Origin: an uncultured Schlesneria sp.
GTDB lineage: Bacteria > Planctomycetota > Planctomycetia > Planctomycetales > Planctomycetaceae
NCBI GenBank assembly: GCA_903871875.1
Contig: CAIQIR010000068.1
Coordinates: 1-64,000, forward strand
DNA length: 64,000 nucleotides
Direction of reading: 5' to 3'
The stretch's first letter is position 1. The number at the start of each line of letters is the position of its first letter. This document shows positions 19,603-32,335 of this stretch, piece by piece. Below the pieces are notes generated by a model that searched no databases, had not been told where the DNA came from, and was given only the letters and a program-made list of their open reading frames with translations. The position numbers and the translations under genes were made by a program.

Positions 19603-19995
19603 TCATTCGGCGGAATTGGTGGCTTCGCTCGATCCCGTTGAATCGGGTTTTGATTCGCGGTGAGACGTCTTGGCTTTGTGTTTTTTTGCCTTTCGGTCCA
19701 CCGGGCCTTGAGCGGCATTCTCGGGGAAGAGCGACTCGGCGATCTTCCTCAGTTCGGCCAATTTCTTTTCCGTGGCTTCGATTTCTTCAGCCAATTTCTT
19801 GGCCAACTCATCACGTCGACTGAGGAACGATTCGACTTCGGCCATCAGAGGATGGGCGGGCTCGTTCGTCGATGGGGACGCTTCTGGCGGGCTCGGATCG
19901 TCGGAGTTGACTGTCGGAATGGGCGTCTCTGAGGCGGTTTTCACGGAAGGAGATTCCTTTGACTGTTTTTTGGCGGTACGTCGATTTGTTGTCAT
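19603..19995 (-). CDS. Small coiled-coil protein, function unknown
   Basis: 130 residues from the ATG at 19995; a GTG six bases further upstream is also possible. Ends are low-complexity, rich in Ser, Thr, Pro and Lys. The centre (about 55-92) is a heptad-like helix including ELAKKLAEEIEATEKKLAEL, expected to form a coiled coil. There is no signal peptide or membrane segment. It converges on the fusion-protein gene. I do not recognise a family. Confidence 0.55.
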   Translation of the reverse strand: MTTNRRTAKKQSKESPSVKTASETPIPTVNSDDPSPPEASPSTNEPAHPLMAEVESFLSRRDELAKKLAEEIEATEKKLAELRKIAESLFPENAAQGPVDRKAKKHKAKTSHRESKPDSTGSSEATNSAE

Positions 19996-20381
19996 GTTCA
20001 CATCAATTCAAGTCAAGAAGTTTTCGTCGGTCGCACGAGATCGTTGATCAGCCTTCAATTGTTGCGTGGACGTCAGGTCTCACGATCATCGAGACCACGA
20101 TGAGATCGGCGTGCGACGGATGGCGACGACCGATCGATGCTCTGGCCCGTTTCCGCATCGTAACCACTGTCCTGCAACTTCAACATCAACTTCGCGACAA
20201 CGATCAGGCGATGTCATGGTCGTATCACCTGATTTTTGGCTTTCGATCACGTAGACTGGAGATCGTTCCATTCGTGCGGTCTTTTCCATACCGGACCCGG
20301 GCAGTTTAGCAGACGCTGTCGTCTGCCTTCAAATATCGATTTTCGATCTGGTAATCACGCTATTTTGGAGTCCAGAAGCCC
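19996..20381. other. Intergenic region
   Basis: Between divergent genes. One hairpin stands out: GCAGACG-CTGT-CGTCTGC at 20309-20326, about 55 bp before the cupin start. No clear promoter pair was found. Confidence 0.35.
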
Positions 20382-20762
20382 ATGAATTCTGTCCCGAATG
20401 CCGTCGCACGCACCCTCGTTCGACATGAAGGTCATACGCCACGAGAAAGAAGCGCTTGCGGGTGGCGCGATCGTTTGATCAGCCGTGAAGACGAAGGCGT
20501 TTCCCCTGCCGCTTGGGTGCACGCCGTCGACATCGACGGAGCTCGCCCGCACTTTCACAAGAGATCGACGGAACTTTATTACGTTTTGGACGGAAGCGGC
20601 ACGGTCACGGTCGGTGGGGTCGTACATCCTGTCAGTCGGGGTTCTATGGTTCATATTCCCCCCGAGGTCATTCATTCCGCGGAAGGCCGGATGCGAGTTT
20701 TGGTCGTGGGTATTCCGGACATTGCCGACGACGATTACTACGAGGCACCAGTCATCGTTTGA
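20382..20762 (+). CDS. Cupin-domain protein
   Basis: 126 residues, one cupin barrel. The first cupin motif is HFHKRSTELYYVLDGSG, supplying two histidines and a glutamate for a metal, and the second motif is PPEVIHSAEG with the last histidine. GGAG lies upstream of the ATG at about the normal distance. There is no signal peptide, so it is probably cytoplasmic. Substrate is unknown; such small cupins include sugar-binding, isomerase and dioxygenase members. It stands alone, convergent with the alcohol dehydrogenase gene. Confidence 0.88.
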   Translation: MNSVPNAVARTLVRHEGHTPRERSACGWRDRLISREDEGVSPAAWVHAVDIDGARPHFHKRSTELYYVLDGSGTVTVGGVVHPVSRGSMVHIPPEVIHSAEGRMRVLVVGIPDIADDDYYEAPVIV

Positions 20763-20913
20763 GCGGATGACTTCGGCATCCAAGTGTCTTGGTCTGGCTC
20801 TGTGCTGGGACGCGCCGTGTTCTCCGTTCAGTGGATGCGGTGAATGGCCCGCTTGGCCGTAGGCGATTACCCGGGACTTTCAGCGCAGGGTGGCGATTCA
20901 ATTCGTCGATTGA

Positions 20914-22245
20914 TCAAAACGCTTCCTGCAAGATGCCGAGCAAATCGGCTTCGGTCGGCTGGCGACCATTCAGCAGCATCAGCCGTTTGATGGCGAACGA
21001 CTTTTGTGCGAATGTGGGCAGTTGTTCCCGCGTGCCGCCCAACTCGCGAATCCGTTGCGGGATGCCAATCTCGGTCCGCAGTCGTTCGACGGCGGAAATG
21101 GCTCGTTCGGCCGCGGCGAGGTCCGTTAATCCGCTGAGATCCTGGCCCATGAGCTGCGCAATGCGCTTGAATTCTGGAATGCGGGCTGGCAGGTTGAACC
21201 GCATGACGTAGGGCAACAGCAGTCCATTTCCGGCTCCGTGTGAACAGTGCAAAGCGCCTCCGATGGGATATTCCAGGGCATGGACAACGGCCACCGCATT
21301 GTTCGAGAAAGCCAGTCCCGCCAGTGTCGCTGCCAGCGCCATGCCTTCCCGGGCCACGAGATTTCCCGGTTCGCGCACCGCTTTCACCAGATGTTGGCCG
21401 ATCAATTCAATCGCGCGCTCGGCCAGGCAGTCACCGATTGGCTGTTTCCCGTCATAAGGAAACGGTTCATCGGCAGGGACATCCAGTTGATCGTACGGCA
21501 TCGCCGTGAACGCTTCGATGGCATGCGTCAAGGCGTCAATGCCGCTATCGGCCGAAGCCTGTGGAGGACAACTCAGCGTCAACTTGGGATCGATGACAGC
21601 CAGAGCGGGTCGGAGGTAATGGCTGAGCGTACTGATTTTCAACTGGTTTTCCGTGTCGGTCAGCACGGCGGCATGAGAGACTTCGCTGCCGGTGCCCGCC
21701 GTCGTGGGGGTGCAGACCAGCGGCATCACGGGGCCGGGCACTTTGCCATAACCAAAATAGTCTTTGTAACTGCCGCCATGGGTTGTCACGCACGCGACAA
21801 TCTTGGCGAGATCCAGATTGCTGCCGCCGCCGACTCCAATGATGACATCGGGACGATTCCGATTGGCCGCGGCGATCGCTTTGTCGGCGACGGCAAAACC
21901 GGGTTCAGGCTCTCCTTCGTCGAACAGATCGACGGTCATGCCGGCATCGCGAAGCGGTTGTTCGATTTGTGCCACCACACCGACTCGAACCAGAATCGCA
22001 TCGGTGACAATCAAGACGCGTTTGGCCTGCCACGGCTGGAGAAGCTGTGATAACCGATCGACGACGCCCGAGCCAAAGACAATCCGGCCAGCCGAATAGA
22101 AGTTCCAATAGTCTCGACGATGCATCTGTTCCAGCCTCGTTTGAATCAATTCAGGAAGATTTTCAAGTACGTTTTCGGGATGATAGTGTGCGAGCGGTTC
22201 GTCGGGTATTCGGCCGAGCGAACTTGGTCGTTCATTCCCACTCAT
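20914..22245 (-). CDS. Iron-containing alcohol dehydrogenase family protein
   Basis: 443 residues. The NAD(P) motif GVGGGSNLDLAK and the metal-site segments DSGIDALTHAIE and ALEYPIGGALHCSHGAGNG give the Asp and three His ligands of group III Fe-dependent alcohol dehydrogenases. It should interconvert an alcohol or hydroxyacid and a carbonyl compound. The ATG at 22245 gives a 14-bp overlap with the upstream mutM-like gene. An internal ATG at 22125, preceded by GAGG at 9 nt, begins closer to where this family normally starts (MHRRDYWNFYSAGRIVFG), so the first 40 residues are uncertain. Substrate is not predictable. Confidence 0.9.
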   Translation of the reverse strand: MSGNERPSSLGRIPDEPLAHYHPENVLENLPELIQTRLEQMHRRDYWNFYSAGRIVFGSGVVDRLSQLLQPWQAKRVLIVTDAILVRVGVVAQIEQPLRDAGMTVDLFDEGEPEPGFAVADKAIAAANRNRPDVIIGVGGGSNLDLAKIVACVTTHGGSYKDYFGYGKVPGPVMPLVCTPTTAGTGSEVSHAAVLTDTENQLKISTLSHYLRPALAVIDPKLTLSCPPQASADSGIDALTHAIEAFTAMPYDQLDVPADEPFPYDGKQPIGDCLAERAIELIGQHLVKAVREPGNLVAREGMALAATLAGLAFSNNAVAVVHALEYPIGGALHCSHGAGNGLLLPYVMRFNLPARIPEFKRIAQLMGQDLSGLTDLAAAERAISAVERLRTEIGIPQRIRELGGTREQLPTFAQKSFAIKRLMLLNGRQPTEADLLGILQEAF

Positions 22246-23116
22246 CGATCGACCGGGGCCAATCGTTTTTCAGCAAACGGGACAACGATCGATCGGCCAG
22301 AACCTGTCCGTCGGTCTGGCACCGCGCGCAATAGTTGGTCTCATTGTCGGCGTAACGAATTCTCTGTACGGGAGCACCACAAACGGGGCACGGTTGACCG
22401 AACCGACCATGCACGTTCATTTCCGGGCGGAACGCGGTGACACCTTCCGGAAATTTCCCGGCGGCCTCGAGTCGCAAGCGTTCGATCCACGTCTGCAGTG
22501 TTTTCTGCGTGGCGGTGTAAAGACGATGGATTTCTTCTGGTGTCAGTTTTTGAGTGAGCTTGATGGGCGAGAGTTGGGCCTGATGGAGAATTTCGTCGGA
22601 GTAACTGTTGCCGATTCCACTGAACAGATGTGGGTCGGTCAAACACCGTTTCACGGTATGATTTTCACGGACCAGCAAGGCGGTGAATTTTTCGAGGCTC
22701 GCGCCGAGCACGTCAATTCCACCGGGATCAAGTTTTCTAACGTTGTCTTCGCCTAAGGCAACGTGAAGTGAGGCCCGGCGCTGGGATCCCGCCTCGGTGA
22801 AGATCAGCGTACCATTCGAGAACTCGAATGCCGCCTGTGCGATTTTGCAGGGGCGTTTGGCACCGACTGGCTTCCAATGTAGACGACCGGCGATCATCAG
22901 ATGCAGGACCATCCACAGATCGCCCTCAAATCCGATCGCGATCCTTTTTCCCAACCGCAGTAGAGCTTGCACGCGGCGACCCAGCAGGGATTCGATGGGC
23001 GGATCGAACGTTCGCAGCAGGAACGGATTCAGGATCTGGATCTGTTCCAGTCGTTGACCAATGACATGCGTCTGCAAGGCTTCCAGATAGACGGTGATGT
23101 CGGGCAGTTCGGGCAT
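22232..23116 (-). CDS. mutM: Formamidopyrimidine-DNA glycosylase (Fpg/Nei family)
   Basis: 294 residues. The start at 23116 is fixed by MPELPD, because the catalytic N-terminal proline and glutamate must follow the removed methionine; any longer frame would be inactive. The H2TH region is present with FSGIGNSYSDEILHQA, and a C-terminal zinc finger has the pattern C-x2-C-x16-C-x2-C (CPVC to CARC). It excises oxidised purines such as 8-oxoguanine and cuts the strand. The last 14 nt overlap the alcohol dehydrogenase gene. GGAA lies before the ATG inside a hairpin. Fpg versus Nei specificity cannot be settled by eye. Confidence 0.92.
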   Translation of the reverse strand: MPELPDITVYLEALQTHVIGQRLEQIQILNPFLLRTFDPPIESLLGRRVQALLRLGKRIAIGFEGDLWMVLHLMIAGRLHWKPVGAKRPCKIAQAAFEFSNGTLIFTEAGSQRRASLHVALGEDNVRKLDPGGIDVLGASLEKFTALLVRENHTVKRCLTDPHLFSGIGNSYSDEILHQAQLSPIKLTQKLTPEEIHRLYTATQKTLQTWIERLRLEAAGKFPEGVTAFRPEMNVHGRFGQPCPVCGAPVQRIRYADNETNYCARCQTDGQVLADRSLSRLLKNDWPRSIDEWE

Positions 23117-23120
23117 GACG

Positions 23121-23142
23121 CAGTTCCAAAAGAATGGAACTG
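23121..23142 (-). promoter_or_regulatory. Hairpin covering the mutM ribosome-binding region
   Basis: Perfect 8-bp arms CAGTTCCA and TGGAACTG enclose a 6-nt loop. On the minus-strand RNA the downstream arm is CAGTTCCA/TGGAACTG with the GGAA that precedes the mutM ATG, so folding would hide the ribosome-binding sequence. Whether this regulates translation is untested. Confidence 0.4.
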
Positions 23143-23357
23143 TTATGTGGAAGAGCGCCCGCGAGTTCAACGAACAGAGAGAGAAATCTCGGGACAGCAC
23201 TTGGAATGAAAAAAACTCGTCGACTGGGTGCGTCTTGCGGTCCGCCCGGTATCGCTACGGAAATATCCGCATTGCGAAAAACAAAGTTTGGGCGGTGAAG
23301 AATGCTTGCGGCACAGTAAAATGAGTTCCGCAAAACGGCCAGCCAGACGAGTTCCGT

Positions 23358-24164
23358 TCACGGTATTTTGAATACGTCAGACGAACGCAGTCGCAACGGA
23401 AGGATCTTGCGTGAGTAACGTTCGTAGACCTTCGCGAATTTGTCTGACTCTTGGTCATTCAAGTCCGAGACCACCCAATACGACATCCCCAATCGCTGCC
23501 AATGACGCAGCCGAAATCCCTGGCAGACCAAACGGGTGAGTGGCTTGTCTTCGAAGCTGTTGGCCGTCCAGGTAAAGATGTTCACGACATGCGAGCCGCG
23601 ATTGTAGACCAAGCCTGCGACAGGGTGATCGGGCAGGTAGTCCAGTCGACCACCGGTCAATTCATACCCGACCTGACTTAGATCAGGTATCAGTGGTGAA
23701 AACCCAATCTTCTTCTGGAACCACGACAAGAGGGTCTGCGATTCGTGGGACTCTTTGTCGGTTAAGTGATCAACCTGCATCGAACGCATATGGTTGGCTA
23801 CGATCAAATGGGCCAGTTCGTCATCGGCGGTCGGTTTCTGTTCGGGCCACAGCATTCCCAGAGCGGCGGATGCACCGACCAGCAAGAAGACGCCGGCGGC
23901 CGCCGTGACCCATTGCAGCGAAATGCGAAATCCTCCTCGATCGATCGGAAGTCGCGTGGCTTCAATCCGCTGACGTAGCGAAGCGGGCGCCTCGTAATAC
24001 AACGCCGCCGACGAAATGGCCATCCGCACGGACTGCAAGCTTTTCTCTTGCTGTGAGCATTCCTCGCATTCCAAAAGATGCTGTTCAACCTTGGCATCCT
24101 GGTCTGGAGTTAGCTCTCCGTCTGAATAAGGCGACAGCAGTTGCCGTACTTCTCGACAGTTCAT
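23358..24164 (-). CDS. Anti-sigma factor with zinc-binding ZAS motif
   Basis: 268 residues. The N-terminal cytoplasmic domain has HLLECEEC (H-x3-C-x2-C), the zinc-associated anti-sigma motif, near residue 33. A single membrane segment (WVTAAAGVFLLVGASAALG, about 86-104) is followed by an extracytoplasmic domain of 160 residues. It should hold the sigma factor encoded just upstream inactive until a signal arrives. The ATG at 24164 overlaps the sigma stop as ATGA, which fixes the start and predicts coupled translation. The external signal is unknown. Confidence 0.9.
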   Translation of the reverse strand: MNCREVRQLLSPYSDGELTPDQDAKVEQHLLECEECSQQEKSLQSVRMAISSAALYYEAPASLRQRIEATRLPIDRGGFRISLQWVTAAAGVFLLVGASAALGMLWPEQKPTADDELAHLIVANHMRSMQVDHLTDKESHESQTLLSWFQKKIGFSPLIPDLSQVGYELTGGRLDYLPDHPVAGLVYNRGSHVVNIFTWTANSFEDKPLTRLVCQGFRLRHWQRLGMSYWVVSDLNDQESDKFAKVYERYSRKILPLRLRSSDVFKIP

Positions 24165-24715
24165 GTTGTCCTTCCCTCGTGACACCGAGAAAGACGCCGT
24201 TGAAGTCGCTCCCGGCCTCGCGAAAGGCGGGACATTACCGTTCCCATCGGCGCTTCAATCACAATGGCAATTTCCTGGTAAGACAAACCTTCCAGTTCGC
24301 GTAACGCAATCACTTCTCGCAGTTCGGGAGGCAGTTCCTCAAGCGCCTGACGAACGATTTCGTCATCGCTCTTGCGAATCGCCAGAATTTCCGGATTCGA
24401 GGTCTCGTCTCCCCGATCGTGTACATCTTCTTTAAATGCGACCCCTGCCTGCATCCGCTGTTTTTCCAGCCAAGCCAAGGATGCCCGACGAACGACGCTC
24501 AAAAACCATGCTCGACCATCACCGCCCCGAAAGCTGCGGAAGTACCGCGCAGCACGATAAAATGCTTCTTGGACAATATCCTCGGAAGCATGTTCGTTCT
24601 GGGTAAACCATCGGGCCAGATTGTATGCGGCATCCAAGTGAGGCAATGTCGCTTGTTCAAACCGCCCCCGCTCATCGGGTTTCAAGTCCAGGGGCCTTTC
24701 AGGATGGGAGTTCAA
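24161..24715 (-). CDS. ECF-type RNA polymerase sigma factor
   Basis: 184 residues. Region 2 includes EDIVQEAFYRAARYFRSF and region 4 includes LPPELREVIALRELEGLSYQEIA followed by MGTVMSRLSRGRERL (read in parts), the helix-turn-helix that binds -35. No ATG is available in frame before region 2; the TTG at 24715 is the only reasonable start, as an in-frame TAG lies upstream. It is translationally coupled to the anti-sigma gene. The pair probably controls an envelope or stress response, but target promoters are unknown. Confidence 0.9.
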   Translation of the reverse strand: MNSHPERPLDLKPDERGRFEQATLPHLDAAYNLARWFTQNEHASEDIVQEAFYRAARYFRSFRGGDGRAWFLSVVRRASLAWLEKQRMQAGVAFKEDVHDRGDETSNPEILAIRKSDDEIVRQALEELPPELREVIALRELEGLSYQEIAIVIEAPMGTVMSRLSRGRERLQRRLSRCHEGRTT

Positions 24716-25061
24716 CGATCGCCGAATCCCGACATTCTAATTTACTTTATCGCGCGACAGGTCATTTTATTCCCCGAAACAACCTCTTTTTTTCCGTAGA
24801 ATGTTTTCCGCAGTCCGCCTGTTATTCACCACAATATTCGGGGATTCTTCCGTGATCCAGGCCTCGAAATGCGAGACTCGGCCATTTCGGCTTTTTTTCG
24901 AGCGGATCTGTTCATCCTCGCGTCGGGACGTCGCGAGCTTTTTCGCGACGCTGTACGATCAACGGACATTTTCCTCGGCATTCCGCTGACACGATTCGTT
25001 TGCGTCGCGCGGATTTGTCGAGTCGCAAATCCGCATTTCCATAGACATTCAGGAGCAGGCC
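24716..25061 (+). promoter_or_regulatory. Intergenic leader with two strong hairpins before the GYF_2 gene
   Basis: Hairpin 1 (24929-24950): CGTCGCGA / TCGCGACG with loop GCTTTT. Hairpin 2 (25009-25034): GCGGATTTG / CAAATCCGC, nine perfect pairs around an 8-nt loop, ending 27 nt before the ATG. The AGGAG at 25051-25055 follows directly. Together they suggest a structured 5' leader; a regulatory role is not shown. The other half of the region must carry the divergent sigma-factor promoter, which I could not identify. Confidence 0.45.
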
Positions 25062-26021
25062 ATGACGCGTGAGTGGTATTTCCAGGCGATGGGCCAGGAA
25101 ATTGGTCCGCTCTCGGCTGCGGAAATCAAAGTCAAAGTGGCGAATGGACAGATTCAACCCGATACGCTGATTCGTAAAGGGACCGAGGGAAAGTGGGTTT
25201 TCGGAGGACTGGTCAAGGGATTGTTCCCGACGGCCCCGGAAAAGCCGGTCGAACCGGTCGCCGTTCCCCTGACTGCGGCACCCAAACCGCCAGCGCCGTT
25301 GTCGCCAATCAACGGTTCGCCGCCCGAACACACGACAACACCCCCCTCGGCCTTTGTCGCCTTGGCGGAAGACGAAACGGAATCACATCCGCCTTCTGTC
25401 GAGTTCTACAATTTTGTGGGATTTCGAGAAGCCATCTCGCCGGTGCTGCACGATGCCGTCAAACAATTCGCCCTTGAGCGGGGGATGACGATCAGTCAGG
25501 TGGATCGACAGGCCTTGGCCCGATTTATCCAGCGTCCGGAATTGGCCAGCGACCTGTTCATTTCCGCCGTCGCAGCCTTGCCTCAACCGGTCAACGAAAA
25601 ATCAAATCAGAATGGTCACAGTCCCCTGTCTGATCGTGACAAGACGGAAATCGCGACGTTTCGCTTCACGCTGTTTAATAGCAGTCCCGAAACGTTTCAC
25701 GTGTCGGAGGCCGCCTTTCTGCCAGAAAATCTCGAGAAACGAACCTACGACACGGTCTCAAAAGGGCAACATTCCCGGCTCGATCATGCCGGCCACGTCC
25801 CGGTCCGTCTGAGTCCACTCGTCATCGGCCAACCCATTCGCTTTGCGCTCGACGTCTCCATCCCGCCGCAAGGCACCAAAGACGTGGTGCTCTGGTTTTA
25901 TGACCAATCCAAACCGAGCTTGATCAAAACTCGCGGTCAGCTTGTGGTGGGCGAGGGCGAAAATCTGGCATTGAGCGAGTTCTTCACGATTGTGCTGCAC
26001 GGCGACAGCCCAAGCCCGTGA
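25062..26021 (+). CDS. GYF_2 (DUF4339) domain protein
   Basis: 319 residues. The first 60 residues match the GYF_2 fold: WYFQAMGQEIGPLS, then DTLIRKGTEGKWV, a domain thought to bind proline-rich or protein partners. A proline- and alanine-rich linker follows (about 66-95). The remaining 200 residues include a beta-rich region (VRLSPLVIGQPIRFALDVSI) that I do not recognise. No membrane helix is visible. The start is supported by AGGAG at 25051. It converges on hrpA with 43 bp between stops. Confidence 0.8.
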   Translation: MTREWYFQAMGQEIGPLSAAEIKVKVANGQIQPDTLIRKGTEGKWVFGGLVKGLFPTAPEKPVEPVAVPLTAAPKPPAPLSPINGSPPEHTTTPPSAFVALAEDETESHPPSVEFYNFVGFREAISPVLHDAVKQFALERGMTISQVDRQALARFIQRPELASDLFISAVAALPQPVNEKSNQNGHSPLSDRDKTEIATFRFTLFNSSPETFHVSEAAFLPENLEKRTYDTVSKGQHSRLDHAGHVPVRLSPLVIGQPIRFALDVSIPPQGTKDVVLWFYDQSKPSLIKTRGQLVVGEGENLALSEFFTIVLHGDSPSP

Positions 26022-26064
26022 TGTCATCTGATGTGCAGTGGCCGTCCAGGACAATTACTCAGCC

Positions 26065-30315
<4,251 letters not shown>

Positions 30316-30651
30316 GATGATGAGGCTGGCAGTTTAGTCGCCCGGAAAGCCGGGAAGAAGGGACTCCGCCAACTGGTTTTGCAGGGAAAAGGGGCGATTT
30401 CTGGGGCATCGACGGTAGCTGCTTGGTGGCTGTGGGGCGAAACGTCAAGGTCACGAAGGGGGATTCAGCTGGACGGAAGCTGCTAATGCAACACATGATC
30501 GGTGAAATCGGCCGCTATTCTCGTGAGGCAAGTGAAAAACGGGAAAGCATGCTTGACTTATCAGACGAAGTGTCTCTAATGGTGTCTGTGATTTTGGCGC
30601 AGCTTCCCTCTTGGTCATGAGCATCCGCGAATTCTGGTAACGAGACCGCAG
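30316..30651. other. Intergenic region between hrpA and the DUF1549/1553 gene
   Basis: Divergent promoters are expected here. On the plus strand a sigma-70-like pair lies at 30553-30580 (separate entry). Nothing else is recognisable on the hrpA side. Confidence 0.4.
30553..30580 (+). promoter_or_regulatory. Candidate sigma-70 promoter of the plus-strand block
   Basis: TTGACT (30553-30558) and TCTAAT (30575-30580) are 16 bp apart, 72 bp before the ATG at 30652. It would drive the DUF1549/1553 and DUF1501 genes and perhaps further genes. Confidence 0.45.
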
Positions 30652-32208
30652 ATGAATGTCCCGCGCGCCAGTCTTGTTCTGACGTTCGTTCTCATCAACT
30701 TATGTATTCGCGTTGATGCAGACGATGTTTCCTCGTCGACAGCGGACCCGCAACAACGGCTTTCGAGTTGGCTCGACAGTCGATTCGAAGCACGGTGGAA
30801 ATCAAACCAGGTTGATCCGCCCGCGATTGTGGATGACGCCGCATTTCTCCGTCGAGTTTATCTCGACTTGTGCGGCACGATCCCTTCGGTCTCGCAAGCC
30901 CGGGATTTTTTGGCGAATCGTACGGTCAACAAGCGCGAGCAGGTGATCGATCAGTTGCTCGCCGACCCGCGTTCTTCTCGGCATTTGGCCCGGGTCTGGC
31001 GGCGGATGATGGTGCCAGGCAACGGACCTGAAACGACGGTTGCGACACAATTGCTCGAGCCGTGGCTCGTCAGTCAATTTGCGGCGAATACGCACTACAA
31101 CGAACTGGCACGGCAAGTCCTGGTTACGTCACCCGATGGATCGATGATGCGGTTGAATCCCGGGCAGGATGGGGAAAATCCATCGGCGTCTGCGGGGGCC
31201 TACGCGATGGTGGTGGGGCAAACACCCGATTCGATGGCAGGAGCGTCGACGCGGTTCTTTCTGGGGGTGAGCCTGAATTGTGCCAAGTGCCACGATCATC
31301 CGTTTGCGAAATGGAAGCAACAGGACTTCTGGGGGATGGCGGCCTTCTTCGCCAATCCGGAAGCGACAGGCATGGGACGTATCCGCTCGGATAAAGGTCG
31401 AGAATACGCTGCCGTCTTCCTGGGCGGCGAAAAAGCAACCATTCGACCCGATCAACGTGGCACCGAGGTTCTCGTGAATTGGATGACGTCTCGTGACAAT
31501 CTGAATTTCGCCGCGACGGCCGTCAATCGCATCTGGCAGCATCTATACGGACGCGGAGCCGTGAGTGAAATTGACGATCTGGATCGCGTTCCTGCGGAGG
31601 AACGTTCATTCTTTCTCGACGATCTGGGAAGAAGTTTTGCCACGGTGGACTATGACCTTCGCTGGTTGATGGCCAGTCTTTGCAAAAGTCGGACCTATCA
31701 GCGTGAAGCGGCGAGTAAGGCGGGATCAAGTCCCGCGGAAGTGATCACTCAGCGACCGCTCAAAACACTGCTTCCCGAGCAGGTTTTCGATGCACTCGAA
31801 CAAGCGCTGAATTTGCCAATCGGCAAAGCCGATGACAGTCCCCGCATGAATGGAACGCGCGTGCAGATGGTGGCCAAATTGAATGAATCGACGACGAATC
31901 ACCCCGACGAATTTCGCAGTGGCATCCCGCAAGTATTGCTGCTCATGCATGGATCAATGATTTCCAATGCCACCGATCTCGAAACCAGTCGCACGCTACG
32001 CGCGGTGGTCGAAGCACCGTTCTTTGATCCCCAGGAGAAAATTGAAACTCTTTACCTGGCGACTTTGACGCGAAAACCCAGATCACAAGAACTGCAGTCC
32101 ATGCTGGAATTCGTCCGAGAACAACCTGAACTACAACAACAAAAACAGGCCTATGCCGACATTTTTTGGGCCTTGTTGAATTCCCCCGAATTTGTTCTCA
32201 GCCCGTGA
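30652..32208 (+). CDS. DUF1549/DUF1553 domain protein
   Basis: 518 residues, with a signal peptide (SLVLTFVLINLCIRVDA). The first domain contains DDAAFLRRVYLDLCGTIPS, the DUF1549 hallmark, and the CxxCH of CAKCHDHPF follows inside the DUF1549-DUF1553 stretch. DUF1553 comes after with AVNRIWQHLYGRG. Unlike the second copy at 54010 it lacks the N-terminal cytochrome (PSCyt1) domain, so it is the short form. These proteins are lineage-specific to planctomycetes and relatives and are suspected to act in the envelope, with no defined reaction. It pairs with the DUF1501 gene at 32336. Confidence 0.93.
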   Translation: MNVPRASLVLTFVLINLCIRVDADDVSSSTADPQQRLSSWLDSRFEARWKSNQVDPPAIVDDAAFLRRVYLDLCGTIPSVSQARDFLANRTVNKREQVIDQLLADPRSSRHLARVWRRMMVPGNGPETTVATQLLEPWLVSQFAANTHYNELARQVLVTSPDGSMMRLNPGQDGENPSASAGAYAMVVGQTPDSMAGASTRFFLGVSLNCAKCHDHPFAKWKQQDFWGMAAFFANPEATGMGRIRSDKGREYAAVFLGGEKATIRPDQRGTEVLVNWMTSRDNLNFAATAVNRIWQHLYGRGAVSEIDDLDRVPAEERSFFLDDLGRSFATVDYDLRWLMASLCKSRTYQREAASKAGSSPAEVITQRPLKTLLPEQVFDALEQALNLPIGKADDSPRMNGTRVQMVAKLNESTTNHPDEFRSGIPQVLLLMHGSMISNATDLETSRTLRAVVEAPFFDPQEKIETLYLATLTRKPRSQELQSMLEFVREQPELQQQKQAYADIFWALLNSPEFVLSP

Positions 32209-32335
32209 TTCCAGCCGTTTTTTCGGCAAATCGTCGGCCGAAGAAATTCAGAATCAGGAACTTTTTTGACCTCACGCCGTCTTTTTTATTGATCCGCCTG
32301 ACGGGTCGTCCCGTTGCGACGCTTGGAAACCGATT

